DNA of 64,000 bases from Campylorhamphus procurvoides (lineage: Eukaryota > Chordata > Aves > Passeriformes > Dendrocolaptidae): the NCBI GenBank assembly GCA_013396655.1, contig WBMV01001233.1, forward strand, positions 310,533 through 374,532, read 5' to 3'. Positions 1-9,240 of this stretch are shown piece after piece. The notes under the pieces were generated by a model. The model was given only the letters and a program-made list of their open reading frames with translations. It was not told the DNA's origin and did not search any database. Position 1 is the first letter of the stretch; every line of letters begins with the position of its first letter. Position numbers and translations under genes: made by a program.

Positions 1-189
1 CTCCAACTGTCAATGTTAGGAAAGAAGATAGTGACCAGCTGAATTAAACACTACTCATGAATTCTCAGATACTTCTGAAGCAAAGAAGGAGGAGGTTTTA
101 AAAGAATTATGTTAAAATTTTGAATTAAAAAAATCCAGACTAAAACCACCACCATGAAAATTCATTGTAGATGGGAAAGACATAGAAGA

Positions 190-420
190 AGAAGTAACAA
201 TCAATACTGGGCTTGTGCCTGCTGGTTGGCCCTGAAGTACCTCAACTTCAGCCCAAACCAGACACCAGAGTTGCCCCACAGGGCACCAGAAGCAGCTTGC
301 ACCTGGCATTTGGGTGGCAACATGAGAGCAGCACCCAGACCCTCCCACTGCTCGGTGCAGGGACCTTATGGGGGGCTTCCTCACACCGAGTTGGAGGGCA
401 TTCTCCAAAGGAAATGAGTG
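190..420. other. GC-rich patch of unknown origin
   Basis: This block is clearly richer in G and C than the AT-rich DNA around it and is open in several overlapping frames on both strands. That is what a repeat-derived or formerly CpG-rich segment often looks like. I do not recognise the family. An undetected LTR or ERV fragment is the most likely source; an exon cannot be excluded, but no convincing splice pair is visible. Confidence 0.3.
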
Positions 421-2056
421 AGTGGCAAATCTTCACTGCTGGAGAAAAGTACTAGTGACCTTCACACCGGAATCAGAGGAACTGCAGGGGAAGGATTAAA
501 TCTTAGAGGATTTTTATTAAAAAAGGGTATTTAGAAATGTGTACATGCTTACTAACTTCCTAAAAGCATCTAGAGTTGTGATTTGTCAGGTTCATTACTA
601 ATACTGATCCTGAATGCTCACTGGTTGCAAATTAATTATGTGACCTTAATAAAATTATAAACTATTTTGTTCCTGATTTTGGTTAAACTTTTCAAACTGA
701 GTAGTTTTTTTCTTAACACAGTCAGGAAGAATGGGTTTATATCCCAAAATGCCTTATTCAATCCTGGCTTCCCTGGTTTCCCTTCTTTGCTTTGTGAACA
801 CCCATTTTTCATATAGCAAACATGTCTAGAGTCATATTGAGGTCCAAGGCACATATTTCTGTTTGATATTATTTCCCATATGCCCAGAATATCAACATAT
901 TTCAACGTAAACATTTTTGCCTGGCTATGTCTATGGTCAACACAGAATAATGGACTGTAATTCATTTGCCATGTTCTATAAATCTATTTAGGGATAAAAT
1001 GAGTTTATTTAATATTTTTTTTGTGTGTTTATAAAGAATTCTAGTGGATTTAATTGTATCTGAAGATGTGAATACTATTTCTACTGCTAACAACTTTTTT
1101 CCACTCTTCATATTCTGAATGGGAGAAGGAGCCTGCTGGAAAAAATATATTGGGGAGATAAACAGGGAAGTATTCATGAACTCCCTTCTGCCTAGTGTTT
1201 GCTTTTTCTGATTTCTGGAAACAAGTTATTTGGATTGTCATCCTCCAACAACTTGACTTTTCATTCACTGTCTTAGGATTGTTATCTGTTGTACAGATAA
1301 TAAAAAAGCAGGCAATGTGATCTTTATATCCTTATTGCATCCAGTCACTGACTGCCACTTTAACTTGAAGATTGGGATACACATTTTGGCGATACTGAAA
1401 TATGTTTCTTTTGATTTTCTGGTTAATCTAAATGAGGAGCTTTAATATAGACCTTTCCATTCCCGTTTGTCATGTAAAACTTTTGAATACTTAGTTATCA
1501 ATCCAAACTTAAAAGATTCCTTAAAAAAATAGAAATAAAATAATGCAGTTGGATGCTTACATCGAGATATGGTAATCCAGCTTCAAGCTACTGCCCTGAA
1601 TCAGGCACAGTGCAACCTAAGAAACCTCCAGGTATTATAGGCCGTGTTAGCTCATCTGCTTAGCAGTAGAGGTCATGATGAGCACATCACCCCAGTGGGC
1701 CATTATCTCCTCATGAAATTCAGAGACCAAATCAAGGATTCTCCTCTAGTATTAAAAGTCTCTACAGGACAGGCACTAACTGGCAGAAAAATTGCCTTTC
1801 CCTGCATGATTCTGACCTCCCAAGGCATCACATTCGAGTGAGGCTCTGAAACTCTTGACCAATGGAATAAAGATCATGTGAAATGTCTGGCAGTATCTGG
1901 ACATCTAACTGTGAAGAAGAGTTACTGTCATGCATGTATGTATTTGTGTAAGTAATACATGAGTATTTCCTTCAGCTTTCCTTTAAGCTTTGTATATTTG
2001 TATAAAATTTTCTGACAGCCACAAAAGGCAAGCAGCCTCCAGTCTCCTTCCCCAAT

Positions 2057-2112
2057 CCAAGAAAAACAAAACAAAAGAAAACAAAAACAAACAAAAAACC
2101 CAAACTAAACCC
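2057..2112 (+). repeat. A/C-rich low-complexity tract
   Basis: A run built almost only of A and C on the plus strand (AAAC, AAAAC and CAAA units) with scattered G and almost no T. It is one of several such strand-asymmetric tracts in the window (14126-14212, 18772-18813, 59761-59823; G/T-rich counterparts at 41990-42045, 55455-55492 and 56590-56775). Confidence 0.6.
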
Positions 2113-2374
2113 AGCAAATCAATACAAACAACCTATAGGCTAGGTAGAAAAGTAGAGAAAAAAAAGATTATTCTTGACATTTTCCTCTTCATACACATAG
2201 GGTGAGGATCAGGGAAGTATATGATATATAAAGGCACATCTGCTGGATTTTGAAATAATTGTTTTTAAATTAAAAAGTGATATTTTTATTTTGACAAATG
2301 AGTAAAAGTGGCGAAGCACCCAAACTGTGGGTGCTGAAGGAGTCTGTTGATTGAATCATGTTGATTGAGACTTA

Positions 2375-2795
2375 GTAGAGGAGGGGAAAGAAGTGGATAT
2401 TGTCTTCCTTGACATTAGTAAAATCATTGACACTGTCCCATATAAGTTCTTAACAGAGAGATTGTTGATGTATGGGCTAGATGAGAAGACAGTGAGGTAG
2501 ACTGAAGACAGGCTGAGCAACCGGTCCAGCAGTCAGTGGTCAGTGGTACAAAGTTTGGTTGGAGACTATTAGGTAATAGTGTACCCAGGATCAGTATGGA
2601 GTCTGATGCTGCTTAACACCTTCATTAACACTCTAGATGATGGGGTCTTAGTGCACCTTAGCAAGTTTGTTGAGGAAACAATGCTCAGAGGATTGCTTGA
2701 TATACCAGAGGGCACCAGAGGGATCTCAATAGGGTGAAAAAACAGTCTGAGAGTATCCTCATGGAGTACAATAAGGGGAATATTAAGTCCTGTCT
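2375..2795 (+). mobile_element. CR1 LINE fragment, RT palm region, degraded
   Basis: Translation of 2393-2440 gives VDIVFLDISKIIDTVP, the equivalent of the CR1 reverse-transcriptase block YLDFSKAFDTVPH. Further on, 2658-2690 reads LSKFVEETM, aligning with the CR1 LSKFADDTK block, so the catalytic ADD has decayed to VEE. The end of the piece (about 2755-2790) corresponds to the MKFNK.KCKVLH region. Several stops and frameshifts show it is long dead. It lacks the 5' half and the 3' tail. The boundaries are estimates. Confidence 0.8.
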
Positions 2796-3943
2796 TAGGC
2801 GAAAGAAAATTTCTTTTGCCAAAAGGCATATTTTTCAATGTGATTTGACAGGCTTTCTAGTTTTCAATGTAGATTTCAAGAAATTAGATCTGAGGAAAAT
2901 CAATGTCTTAAGCATTCCCTTACCAAAGACATATTGGCAGCTTTCAACAAGATGTAAAGATACATATATATATACTTGTGTACATGTGAGCATATAAATA
3001 CACAAACATGAATTAAATGAATTTAACAATATGTGTAACCATGTATAAATACATGCAGATCTCAATACATACATACATTTAGAGCGAGATTTTAAAGAAA
3101 GATGCTTGTGAGTACATGTGTGTATATAGAAGTTTATTGAAAGTTAAAAGATCAGGCACTACAGTGACATAATTTAAACAAATAGTATTTGAATACAAAT
3201 GAAAAAGTAAAACAACTGTTTTAACTTCAGCCTTATCTTTCATGGGGTTTATGGTTAAAACATCTTTTCTACAGCTGGGAATTGAATTTCTGCTGAAGTA
3301 GGCTAGTTTAAGCCCCTTGTGTTTCATTGTTATGTTCCTTGTGAATAGTCATTAAAAGAAAGTAAAATCAATAAAGATATTTCTTCTAGAACTCCAGAAA
3401 TATTTGCAAAGGACATAGCAAAGACTGTTTGCTAGAACAGAGATAAATACAGAAATATAGCTTAGAAATAATGGAATTCACTGCAGAGTTCTGGGATCAG
3501 AGCTCAAGACTACATAGTAAACAGTTCTAAAAGCATTACCATAAGTCAGAGAATCTGAGGACTTCACAGCCTAATATTCACATGGGAGAGGTTTTTTTTT
3601 TTCGATAAGGTGTCAGGAAGGAACACTAGATCTGAAACATTAATAGAGCAGTGGAAAGTACTTTGGTGTTCTCCTGGACCAAGCTAAGCAAACTCCTTTT
3701 TCTGAACTTGACAAACAAACTGTAATTCCTAAAATATATTTGAAACTTTGTTTTGCTTATGCTACAGGAATCTACAGGTATTGCATCTTATTGGGAAATT
3801 CTGAGTAATGCAGGCAGCAGTGTCAGAGAACACTGTCTCAAAGGCTGCCAAAACAACCAGGATGAACAGTTTCAAGCAAGTGAACAACACCAGAAATGGA
3901 CAACTACCTCAAAACTCAGAAGTTCATATTTTAAAAGATGTTC
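2796..3943. other. AT-rich non-coding DNA
   Basis: No gene seen. Around 2960-3080 there is a degenerate (TA/CA)-rich stretch of short TACATA-like units. The 66-codon frame ending at 3953 matches nothing I know and runs into the LTR that follows, so it is probably chance. Confidence 0.55.
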
Positions 3944-4314
3944 TGTAGCATAGATAGTGATTTATTGTATTAGATAGATAGTTATTCCCCCTTGTATTTG
4001 TATGTTTTATTCTGATTGGTCGTAGCTACCCGGTTACTGGTCTCCTATTGGTTGTGTATTCCCTATATTTTTACTGGCTGGCTTGTGATGCAAAACCCAG
4101 CATCATCATGTGAAGCTAGCCATGCCCCGTCTGTATTCCCCTCATTCCCTCTTATCCCTTACCCTACTTGCCACGCTCTGCCCGAAACTCCTCCCACTTT
4201 CCAAGCTTCTCCCTGAACCCTATGTAAGTCCCATGCTCCATGAAAAAAACAGTTCTAGCCTTCACCCTGCCATCGGCTGAGGATGTTTTCCTTTCTTCCC
4301 TTTGGCACGCGGCA
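3944..4314 (+). mobile_element. Compact ERV LTR (copy 1 of family A)
   Basis: This segment shares its order of blocks with 7668-8067: a TGTA start, a TGTATTAGATAG motif, two CAAT-type ATTGG boxes, a C/T-rich stretch with CTCCTCCCA, then GAACCCTATGTAAGTCCCATG (a decayed TATA region), a TTCACCCTGCC block and a GCGGCA end. In copy 2 the TATA is CTATATAAG with AATAAA following, so copy 1 has lost both its TATA and its polyadenylation signal. It looks like a solo LTR of a retrovirus-like element. No clear target-site duplication is visible. Start and end are set by TG...CA and by homology to copy 2. Confidence 0.7.
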
Positions 4315-4732
4315 CAGCAGAACAGGCCTTTGGTGGTTTTGAAGGGCTCTTCACTCACACCACCACACAATACACAAACATGCTTTGTTGGACAACACTA
4401 CTGCTGATGTCACATTGCCTTCTGTCTCCTCTACAGAATCATTTGCCTTTGAGAATTTATTTCAAGAAACTGACAACCTCCTATTCAGTTCCACTATGAA
4501 ATTCATGTGAAAAGATTTTGGTCAATGTTTTGCTTTCAACATCCCATGTGTTGAACAACAAAGGATGCCGGACGAAAGAAGCAATCACTTAAAGGGACTC
4601 TAGAGATTCAAATATCTTGTGCTAGTTTTTCACTGCTCATTGACTTTTAGAACATATTTGAAATCACAGACAAAATTAATGTAATTTTTTTCACAAAGAG
4701 TGTCAGAATACCCTATTAATTTGTATATGATA
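4315..4732. other. Non-coding DNA between LTR and CR1
   Basis: I see no gag, pol or env-like coding after the LTR, nor a clear primer-binding site. A short GC-richer stretch (4315-4440) directly after the LTR could be residual leader sequence, but I cannot show it. Confidence 0.4.
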
Positions 4733-5605
4733 CTAAGCAAGTTTGCAGATGACACAAAGTGGGAGGAGATTACTCCCTCAAAGGCCCTGCAGAGAGACCT
4801 TGACAAATTAGAAGACTGGGCAATCACCAACCATATGAAGTTCAAGAGGAGAAAGTGTCAGATTCTGCACCTGGGAGGGGGCAACCCTGGATATACAGAC
4901 TGGGGGAATGAGATGCTGGAAAGCAATGCCACAGAAAGAGACCTGGGGGTTCTGGTTGAGGGCACATTGAATCTGAGTCAGCAGTGCCCTGGCAGCCAGG
5001 AGGGTCAGCTGTGTCCTGAGGGGCATCAGGCACAGCATCAGCAGCTGGTTGAGGGAGGGGATTGTCCTGCTCTGCTCTGCACTGGTGTGGCCTCACCTTG
5101 GATATTGTGTGCAGTTTTGGGCACTGCAATATAAGGAAGATATTAAGCTCTTAGAAAGTGTCCAAAGGAGGGCAATGAAGATAGTGAAGAGCCTTCAGGG
5201 GAAGCCATGTTACGACTGTCTGAGGGCACTTGGTCTGTTCAGCCTGGAGAAGAAGAGACTGAGTGGAGACCTCATCACAGTCTACAGCTTCCTTGTGAGC
5301 AGAAGAAGAGGGGCAGGCACTGATCTCTTCTCTGTAGTGACCAGTGACAGGAATGCTCTGAAGTTGTGTCAGGGAAAGTTTAGGCTGGATATTAGAAAAA
5401 AGTTCTTCACCCAGAAGGTGGTTAGGCACTGGAACACTCTTCCCAAAGAAGTGGTCACAGCACTTAGACTGACAGAGTTCAGGAGATGCTTGGATGATAC
5501 TGTCAAGCATGTGGTGTGACTTGGGGATAGTCCTGTGCAGGATCAGGAGTTGGACTTGATGATCCTTATGGGTCCCCTCCAACTCAGCACATTCTGTGAT
5601 TCTGT
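4733..5605 (+). mobile_element. CR1 LINE, 3' part with intact tail
   Basis: Starts at the RT catalytic block ([11 protein letters not shown], 4738-4770, FADD retained), continues through WAITNHMKF and ILHLGGGNPG, then shifts frame at about 4990-5050 into the ORF2 C-terminal region, which stays open to the TGA at 5517. The short 3' UTR carries the CR1 signature GATGATCCTTATGGGTCCC and ends in ATTCTGTG ATTCTGT octamers. CR1 copies are usually 5'-truncated in this way. Few lesions suggest it is younger than most other CR1 pieces here. Confidence 0.93.
5049..5519 (+). pseudogene. CR1 ORF2 C-terminal fragment (156 codons)
   Basis: The downstream frame of the CR1 copy, still open for 156 codons. 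It reads WPHLGYCVQFW at residues 14-24, LLESVQRRAMK at 34-44, LGLFSLEKKRL at 61-71, FRLDIRKKFFTQ at 111-122 and RHWNTLPKEVV at 126-136, all landmarks of the CR1 ORF2 C-terminus after the reverse-transcriptase palm. It is cut off from the FADD-bearing segment by a frameshift upstream, and the endonuclease is absent, so it cannot support retrotransposition. The ATG is internal and not a real start. Confidence 0.9.
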
Positions 5606-5700
5606 AATTTAATATATGTGTATGCCATGTATACATTTTCATTGACAACAGAGACAGGATAAAATTTATCAACTTTTAAATTATGCAGTGATTTAATGGG

Positions 5701-6630
5701 TGCATTAGGTTTGTGTGGCTAGGTTTTGGTAATAGGGAGGTTACAGGGGTGGCTTCTGTGAGAAGTTGCCAGAAGACAGCTCAATGTCCAGCAGAGTCAA
5801 TGTCAGCTGGCTCCAGAATGGATTCACCACTGGCCAAGGCTGAACCAATCAGGAATGATAGTAACTCCCCTGTGATAACATATTTGAGAAGGAAAAAAAA
5901 ATTAAATTTTGTATTGGGCAGATGAAAATTGCAGCCAGAGAAAAGCAAAGTGAGAACATGCGAACAACTCAGCAGACATCCAAGGTCAGTGGAGAAGGGG
6001 AGAAGATGCTACAGGCACTGGATCTGATGTTCCCCTGCAGCCTGTGGTGCAGACCATGGCAAGTCAGGCTATCCCCTTACAGCCCATGGAGCACAACAAG
6101 AGTGCTCAGATCCACCTGCAGTCCATGGAGGAGACCCATGCAGGAGCAGGTGGGTGCCCAGGAAGAGGCTGTGAGCCCATGGGAGGCCCATGCTGGAGCA
6201 GCGTCCTAGAAGCAACCTGCTGCCCCATGGAGAGAGGAGTGCCAGGTGGGGTAGTGGAAGGACTCCTCTCTCTGACCAGTGGCAGAAACAACCTATGACG
6301 AACTGACTGCAACCCCCATTTCCCGTCTCCCTGCTTCATTGTGCGTGAGGAAGTAGAACTTGGGAAGGAGGGAGGGGTGGGGATAATGTGTTTTCTAAGA
6401 TTTATTTAGCTTCTAATAATTTTGCCCTTATTCTATAACTAATAAATTTAATTCACATCCACACTTTCAATTTATTTTGTCCGTGATGGTGATTGGTGAG
6501 TGATATCTTCCAGTCTCTTTCTCAACTCATTAACCCTTCATTATACTTTCTCTTCTCTGTCCAGTTGCAGAGGAGAGAAACACATCAGCTTTCACGGGTG
6601 CCTGATGTCCAGCCACAGTGGGTCAACTCA
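5701..6630 (+). mobile_element. Full-length avian ERV LTR (family B, copy 1)
   Basis: Begins TGCATTAGGTTTGTGTGG (family form TGTATTGGGTTTG) and ends near GGTCAACTCA. It is collinear with 38726-39572 and with the split copy at 43815-46296. Shared blocks are GGCTTCTGTGAGAAG, CAATGTCAGCTGGCTCCA, repeated CAGCCCATGGAG units, the polyadenylation signal AATAAA (6441-6446), then GTGATGGTGATTGGTGAGTG and a terminal GGTGCCTGATGTCCAGCCA. I recognise the family as abundant in passerine genomes. Family class is uncertain (often grouped with ERVL). It is followed by a primer-binding site, so this is a 5' LTR or the remnant of a longer provirus, although no internal coding region survives. Confidence 0.85.
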
Positions 6631-6646
6631 CTAAAATCTTTCTTAG

Positions 6647-6690
6647 TGGCCCATACAGGGAACGAATCCACAACCTTGGTGTTATCAGCA
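6647..6690 (+). promoter_or_regulatory. Extended tRNA-Ile-like primer-binding site
   Basis: Sixteen bases after the LTR the sequence opens with TGGCCC and is the reverse complement of the 3' half of an isoleucine tRNA: CCA tail, acceptor strand, T-arm, variable loop and anticodon arm including a GAT anticodon. The stretch CCTTGGTGTTATCAGCA is the reverse complement of the tRNA-Ile(GAU) anticodon side as I know it. The TGG (complement of the post-transcriptionally added CCA) argues for a retroviral primer-binding site rather than a tRNA gene. A normal site is 18 nt; here similarity runs to about 44 nt. The alternative is a fragment of a tRNA-Ile-derived SINE in minus orientation. Confidence 0.7.
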
Positions 6691-7667
6691 AAAATATAGC
6701 AAAAACTAGCACAAATTTTTTGTTTGTAAGAATTGATTCCATATAATTATAATATTATCAATAATGTATAATCATCACACAATAGCATTTGGCCAGGGTG
6801 CTGATAAATTTAGAATGCATTATGATAGATGTCCATAATATTCTATAATGACTAACTATAGTTTTTAATGTTTGTATTTTTTTGTCCTCCTGTATATTAC
6901 TCAGTAGGATAAATCATTGTTACATCAGAACAAAAATAGAATATTTCTTTGGAGTTGGTCAAGGAAGAAACACCTTTTGGGACACCAGAATAGTTTCTAA
7001 TATATTTGGTTTTCTTTTGAAATTTACCTTACAAGAACTGTTCTGCCCCAGTCATCGTTGATGAGTTATAAGATTGACCAGAGCAAAATTCAGAAAGTTA
7101 CGCCTCTGCATTCTGTAAAGTGTAGATTGCAATTGCCACTTTATTAAAGCATGTACAGAATTGGTAGGTGATCTAACTGCATTCTGACAACCCTCTGCTG
7201 TTTTCTTTTGAGGGGAAGTGGCTCATTTCACAGTACCTACATGGCACTGGGAAATGAGGTTTTGTGGAGAAGTATTCTGTGTGATAGTATTCGAAGTGAC
7301 TAGGAAATGAGAGGAAATTGCTGTACAGTAGAATTGGTTACCATAAGTACTTCAAATGTTTTCTATTATATAGTGCATTGACACGCCTTTTACCCAGTTT
7401 GATGTCTTGTCACCTAACAAGCATATCTATCCTATCACTGAATAATAAAATAATTTTTAATATATCTAGGCTGACTAAGACCATGGAGTCTGTAGCTTCT
7501 TGCACACTTAAAGTTTTTGTTTGGGTTTATGTGGGGGAACCCCACATGAAACAGACTCCGGATGATCAAAGTGACCACTTTTATGAGTGGATGGAATTTT
7601 CCACCAAGTAGCTACGCTTCGAAGCTCATGATGATCCCATACCATAGTAGTTGAGGAAGTTAGAAAA
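6691..7667. other. Non-coding DNA, possible decayed ERV interior
   Basis: AT-rich, with no gag, pol or env motif visible in any frame. The 97-codon frame at 7318-7611 resembles nothing I know. A perfect 8-bp hairpin lies at 7529-7547. The purine-rich GAGGAAGTTAGAAAA just before the next LTR (7653-7667) could be a relic polypurine tract, but this is weak. Confidence 0.4.
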
Positions 7668-8067
7668 TGTACAGTTTTAGATAGTCATTAAATGTATTAG
7701 ATAGGTAGTTAAAGTTATTTCATTTCAATTGTATTTGTTCCATTGTTCTTATTGGCTGTTGCCCCCCTAGTTACCCAGTTCTCATTGGTTGTTTAATCCC
7801 CCTCACCCCATTGGCTAGCAGGTGCTGCAGTGCAGCAGTACCATATAAGGCTAGCCCCTCCCAGTTTTTCCTTTTCTGTATTGTCCCCTCCTTCCCTTTC
7901 CCATACTTGTCGTGCTCCTCCCTAACTCCTCCCCAACTCCTCCCAGTTTCTAGAAGCCTCTGCCCCGAACCCTATATAAGTCCCATGCGCCCTAATAAAC
8001 TGTTCCAGTCTTCTTCACCCTACCTCGACTGTGGACCATTCCTTTCTCCTCCCGGCGAAGCGCGGCA
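7668..8067 (+). mobile_element. Compact ERV LTR (copy 2 of family A)
   Basis: Homologous to 3944-4314 and better preserved. It has a TGTACAG start, TGTATTAGATAGGTAGTTA, three ATTGG CAAT-type boxes between 7749 and 7815, repeated CTCCTCCC blocks, a good TATA box (CTATATAAG, 7972-7980), AATAAA (7994-7999) about 20 bp later and a GCGAAGCGCGGCA end. The very close TATA and polyadenylation signals match the other compact LTRs here. It lies in the same orientation as copy 1, 3.35 kb away. The interval holds no viral genes, so the two may be independent solo LTRs. Confidence 0.78.
7972..7980 (+). promoter_or_regulatory. LTR TATA box
   Basis: CTATATAAG, preceded by three ATTGG boxes and followed by AATAAA at 7994. 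It is the best-preserved promoter of the family A LTRs in this window; copy 1 has CTATGTAAG at the same place. Confidence 0.6.
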
Positions 8068-8249
8068 GGTTTAGTCCTAAATATTTAAATTTGCATATTG
8101 CTTATTTGCTTGTTTAAACTCAAAATATATATTTGCAGTTAACAGCTAAATAAGAGAGACACATTCCTTTTATACATAGAAATTCAGAGGAAACATGGAA
8201 ACAAATCATTTTTACTGAGCAGCAGGGCAGAGAGAGAGAAATTAAGACA
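8068..8249. other. Short AT-rich spacer
   Basis: Nothing recognisable between the LTR end and the following CR1 tail. Confidence 0.4.
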
Positions 8250-8640
8250 GAATTGCTAGCATGGAAGGGATCTTAAAGATTATCTAGTTTTATGACCCTC
8301 CACCATGAACAGGGACAGTTTCCACTAGACCAGGTTGCTCAAAGCCCCATCCATCTTGAACACCTCCAGGGATCTGGAGGCCACAACTTCTCTGGGCAAC
8401 CTGTATTGGTGCCTCACCACCCTTTATAGTAAAGCATTTCCTCCTAATATCTAAACTAAACTTAGCCCCCTTTAGCTTAAGGCCATTCCCCTTGTCCTGT
8501 CACTACATGCCCTTGTGAAAAGTCCCTCTCCAACCTTTTCATATCCCCCTTTAGGTATTGCTAAAAGATCTCCCTGAAGCTTTCTCTTTCCCAGGCTGAA
8601 TAACCCCAACTCTCTCAGCCTGCCTTCATAGGAGAGAAAA
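8250..8640 (-). mobile_element. CR1 LINE 3' end, minus strand
   Basis: Read on the plus strand it shows the reverse complement of the CR1 3' region: GAACAGGGACAGTTTCCACT, AGACCAGGTTGCTCAAAGCC, CTTCTCTGGGCAACCTG, CCCCTTGTCCTGTCACTACA and CAACTCTCTCAGCCTGCCTT. On the minus strand this encodes RELGLFSLGKRKLQGDL and LFTRACSDRTRG, the ORF2 C-terminus. The terminal octamer is decayed. The copy is cut where the following LTR region begins. Confidence 0.9.
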
Positions 8641-8700
8641 GTGCTTGCGACAGCCTTTTGTACATCACACGGTGTTGGGAAAGACTTCTGCCACAGCACA

Positions 8701-9150
8701 TGTGAAACAGAGACGGAGGATCATCCAGACTACACATCGTGCAAAGGGAAGCCCCTGGAGACAGGACCAGTGCTGTGACAACTTCCAAAGGACCAGAGAC
8801 TTTGTAGTTCAGCATTACCTGTGTCTTTTATGTATGGGTTTTCCCCTATTTAGATTGTAACCCCTAGAACTCCCTGCACACGTGAAAAAAATGTTCCTTT
8901 TTCCCGGGTATCCAGCCCCGCCCCCCTCCCGACCTTATTGGATGTATCACCTGTCAATCCCTATCCCTGGGTTCCCACTGGGTTTTGGTCCTCCTGCTCC
9001 CTTATTGGCCCCTGTGCCCCCCAAACAGCACCACTCCCCCTGAACCCTAGCACATCGTACATCCCAGACCCCGCCTAAAGGGCTTAAAAACCATGGACAC
9101 AGGTAATTAAAGGCTTTCTTCTGTGACCTCAGCTGTCTCGTGGTGTTACA
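8701..9150 (+). mobile_element. ERV LTR (family C), 450 bp
   Basis: Bounded by TGTGAAACAG and TGGTGTTACA, which form an imperfect inverted terminal repeat with TG...CA ends. Inside are a C-rich block (8912-8934), two TTATTGG boxes (8935, 9002), a weak TATA-like CTTAAAAACC (9082-9091) and AATTAAAGG. The C-rich promoter plus a short 3' part matches other compact retroviral LTRs. It is followed at once by a primer-binding-site-like sequence, so it is a 5' LTR or a fragment with leader. No viral coding sequence follows. Confidence 0.68.
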
Positions 9151-9152
9151 TC

Positions 9153-9240
9153 TGGTGACCAAGTGGGGCTTTTGCAATCCACTCCAGCCCCCGGGAGCTC
9201 TGGGGAAGTAGAGGGGCTGGCTCCCCCTCACAATTGTTAA
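9153..9240 (+). mobile_element. Primer-binding-site-like sequence and ERV leader remnant
   Basis: Two bases after the LTR comes TGGTGACC. These eight bases fit the 3' end of tRNA-Trp plus CCA (GGTCACCA), the primer class used by avian alpharetroviruses, but the next bases (AAGTGGGGCTT) do not extend the match, so the primer assignment is weak. The GC-rich sequence that follows, to about 9240, looks like leader. Confidence 0.4.

Larger units (their letters stand above)
1..2374. other. AT-rich non-coding DNA, no gene seen
   Basis: No reading frame here resembles a protein, and I recognise no repeat with confidence. Short frames are interrupted and match nothing I know. It contains a GC-rich patch at about 190-420 and an A/C-only tract at 2057-2112, both listed separately. 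The likely state is host intergenic or intronic DNA. Confidence 0.6.

Noticed and set aside
6647..6690. A tRNA-Ile gene on the minus strand
   Set aside because: Only the 3' half is present, with the encoded CCA complement and no D-arm or 5' acceptor strand, so it cannot fold as a tRNA.
4315..7667. Intact endogenous provirus between the family A LTRs
   Set aside because: No gag, pol or env similarity in any frame; the interval is occupied by CR1 and another LTR.
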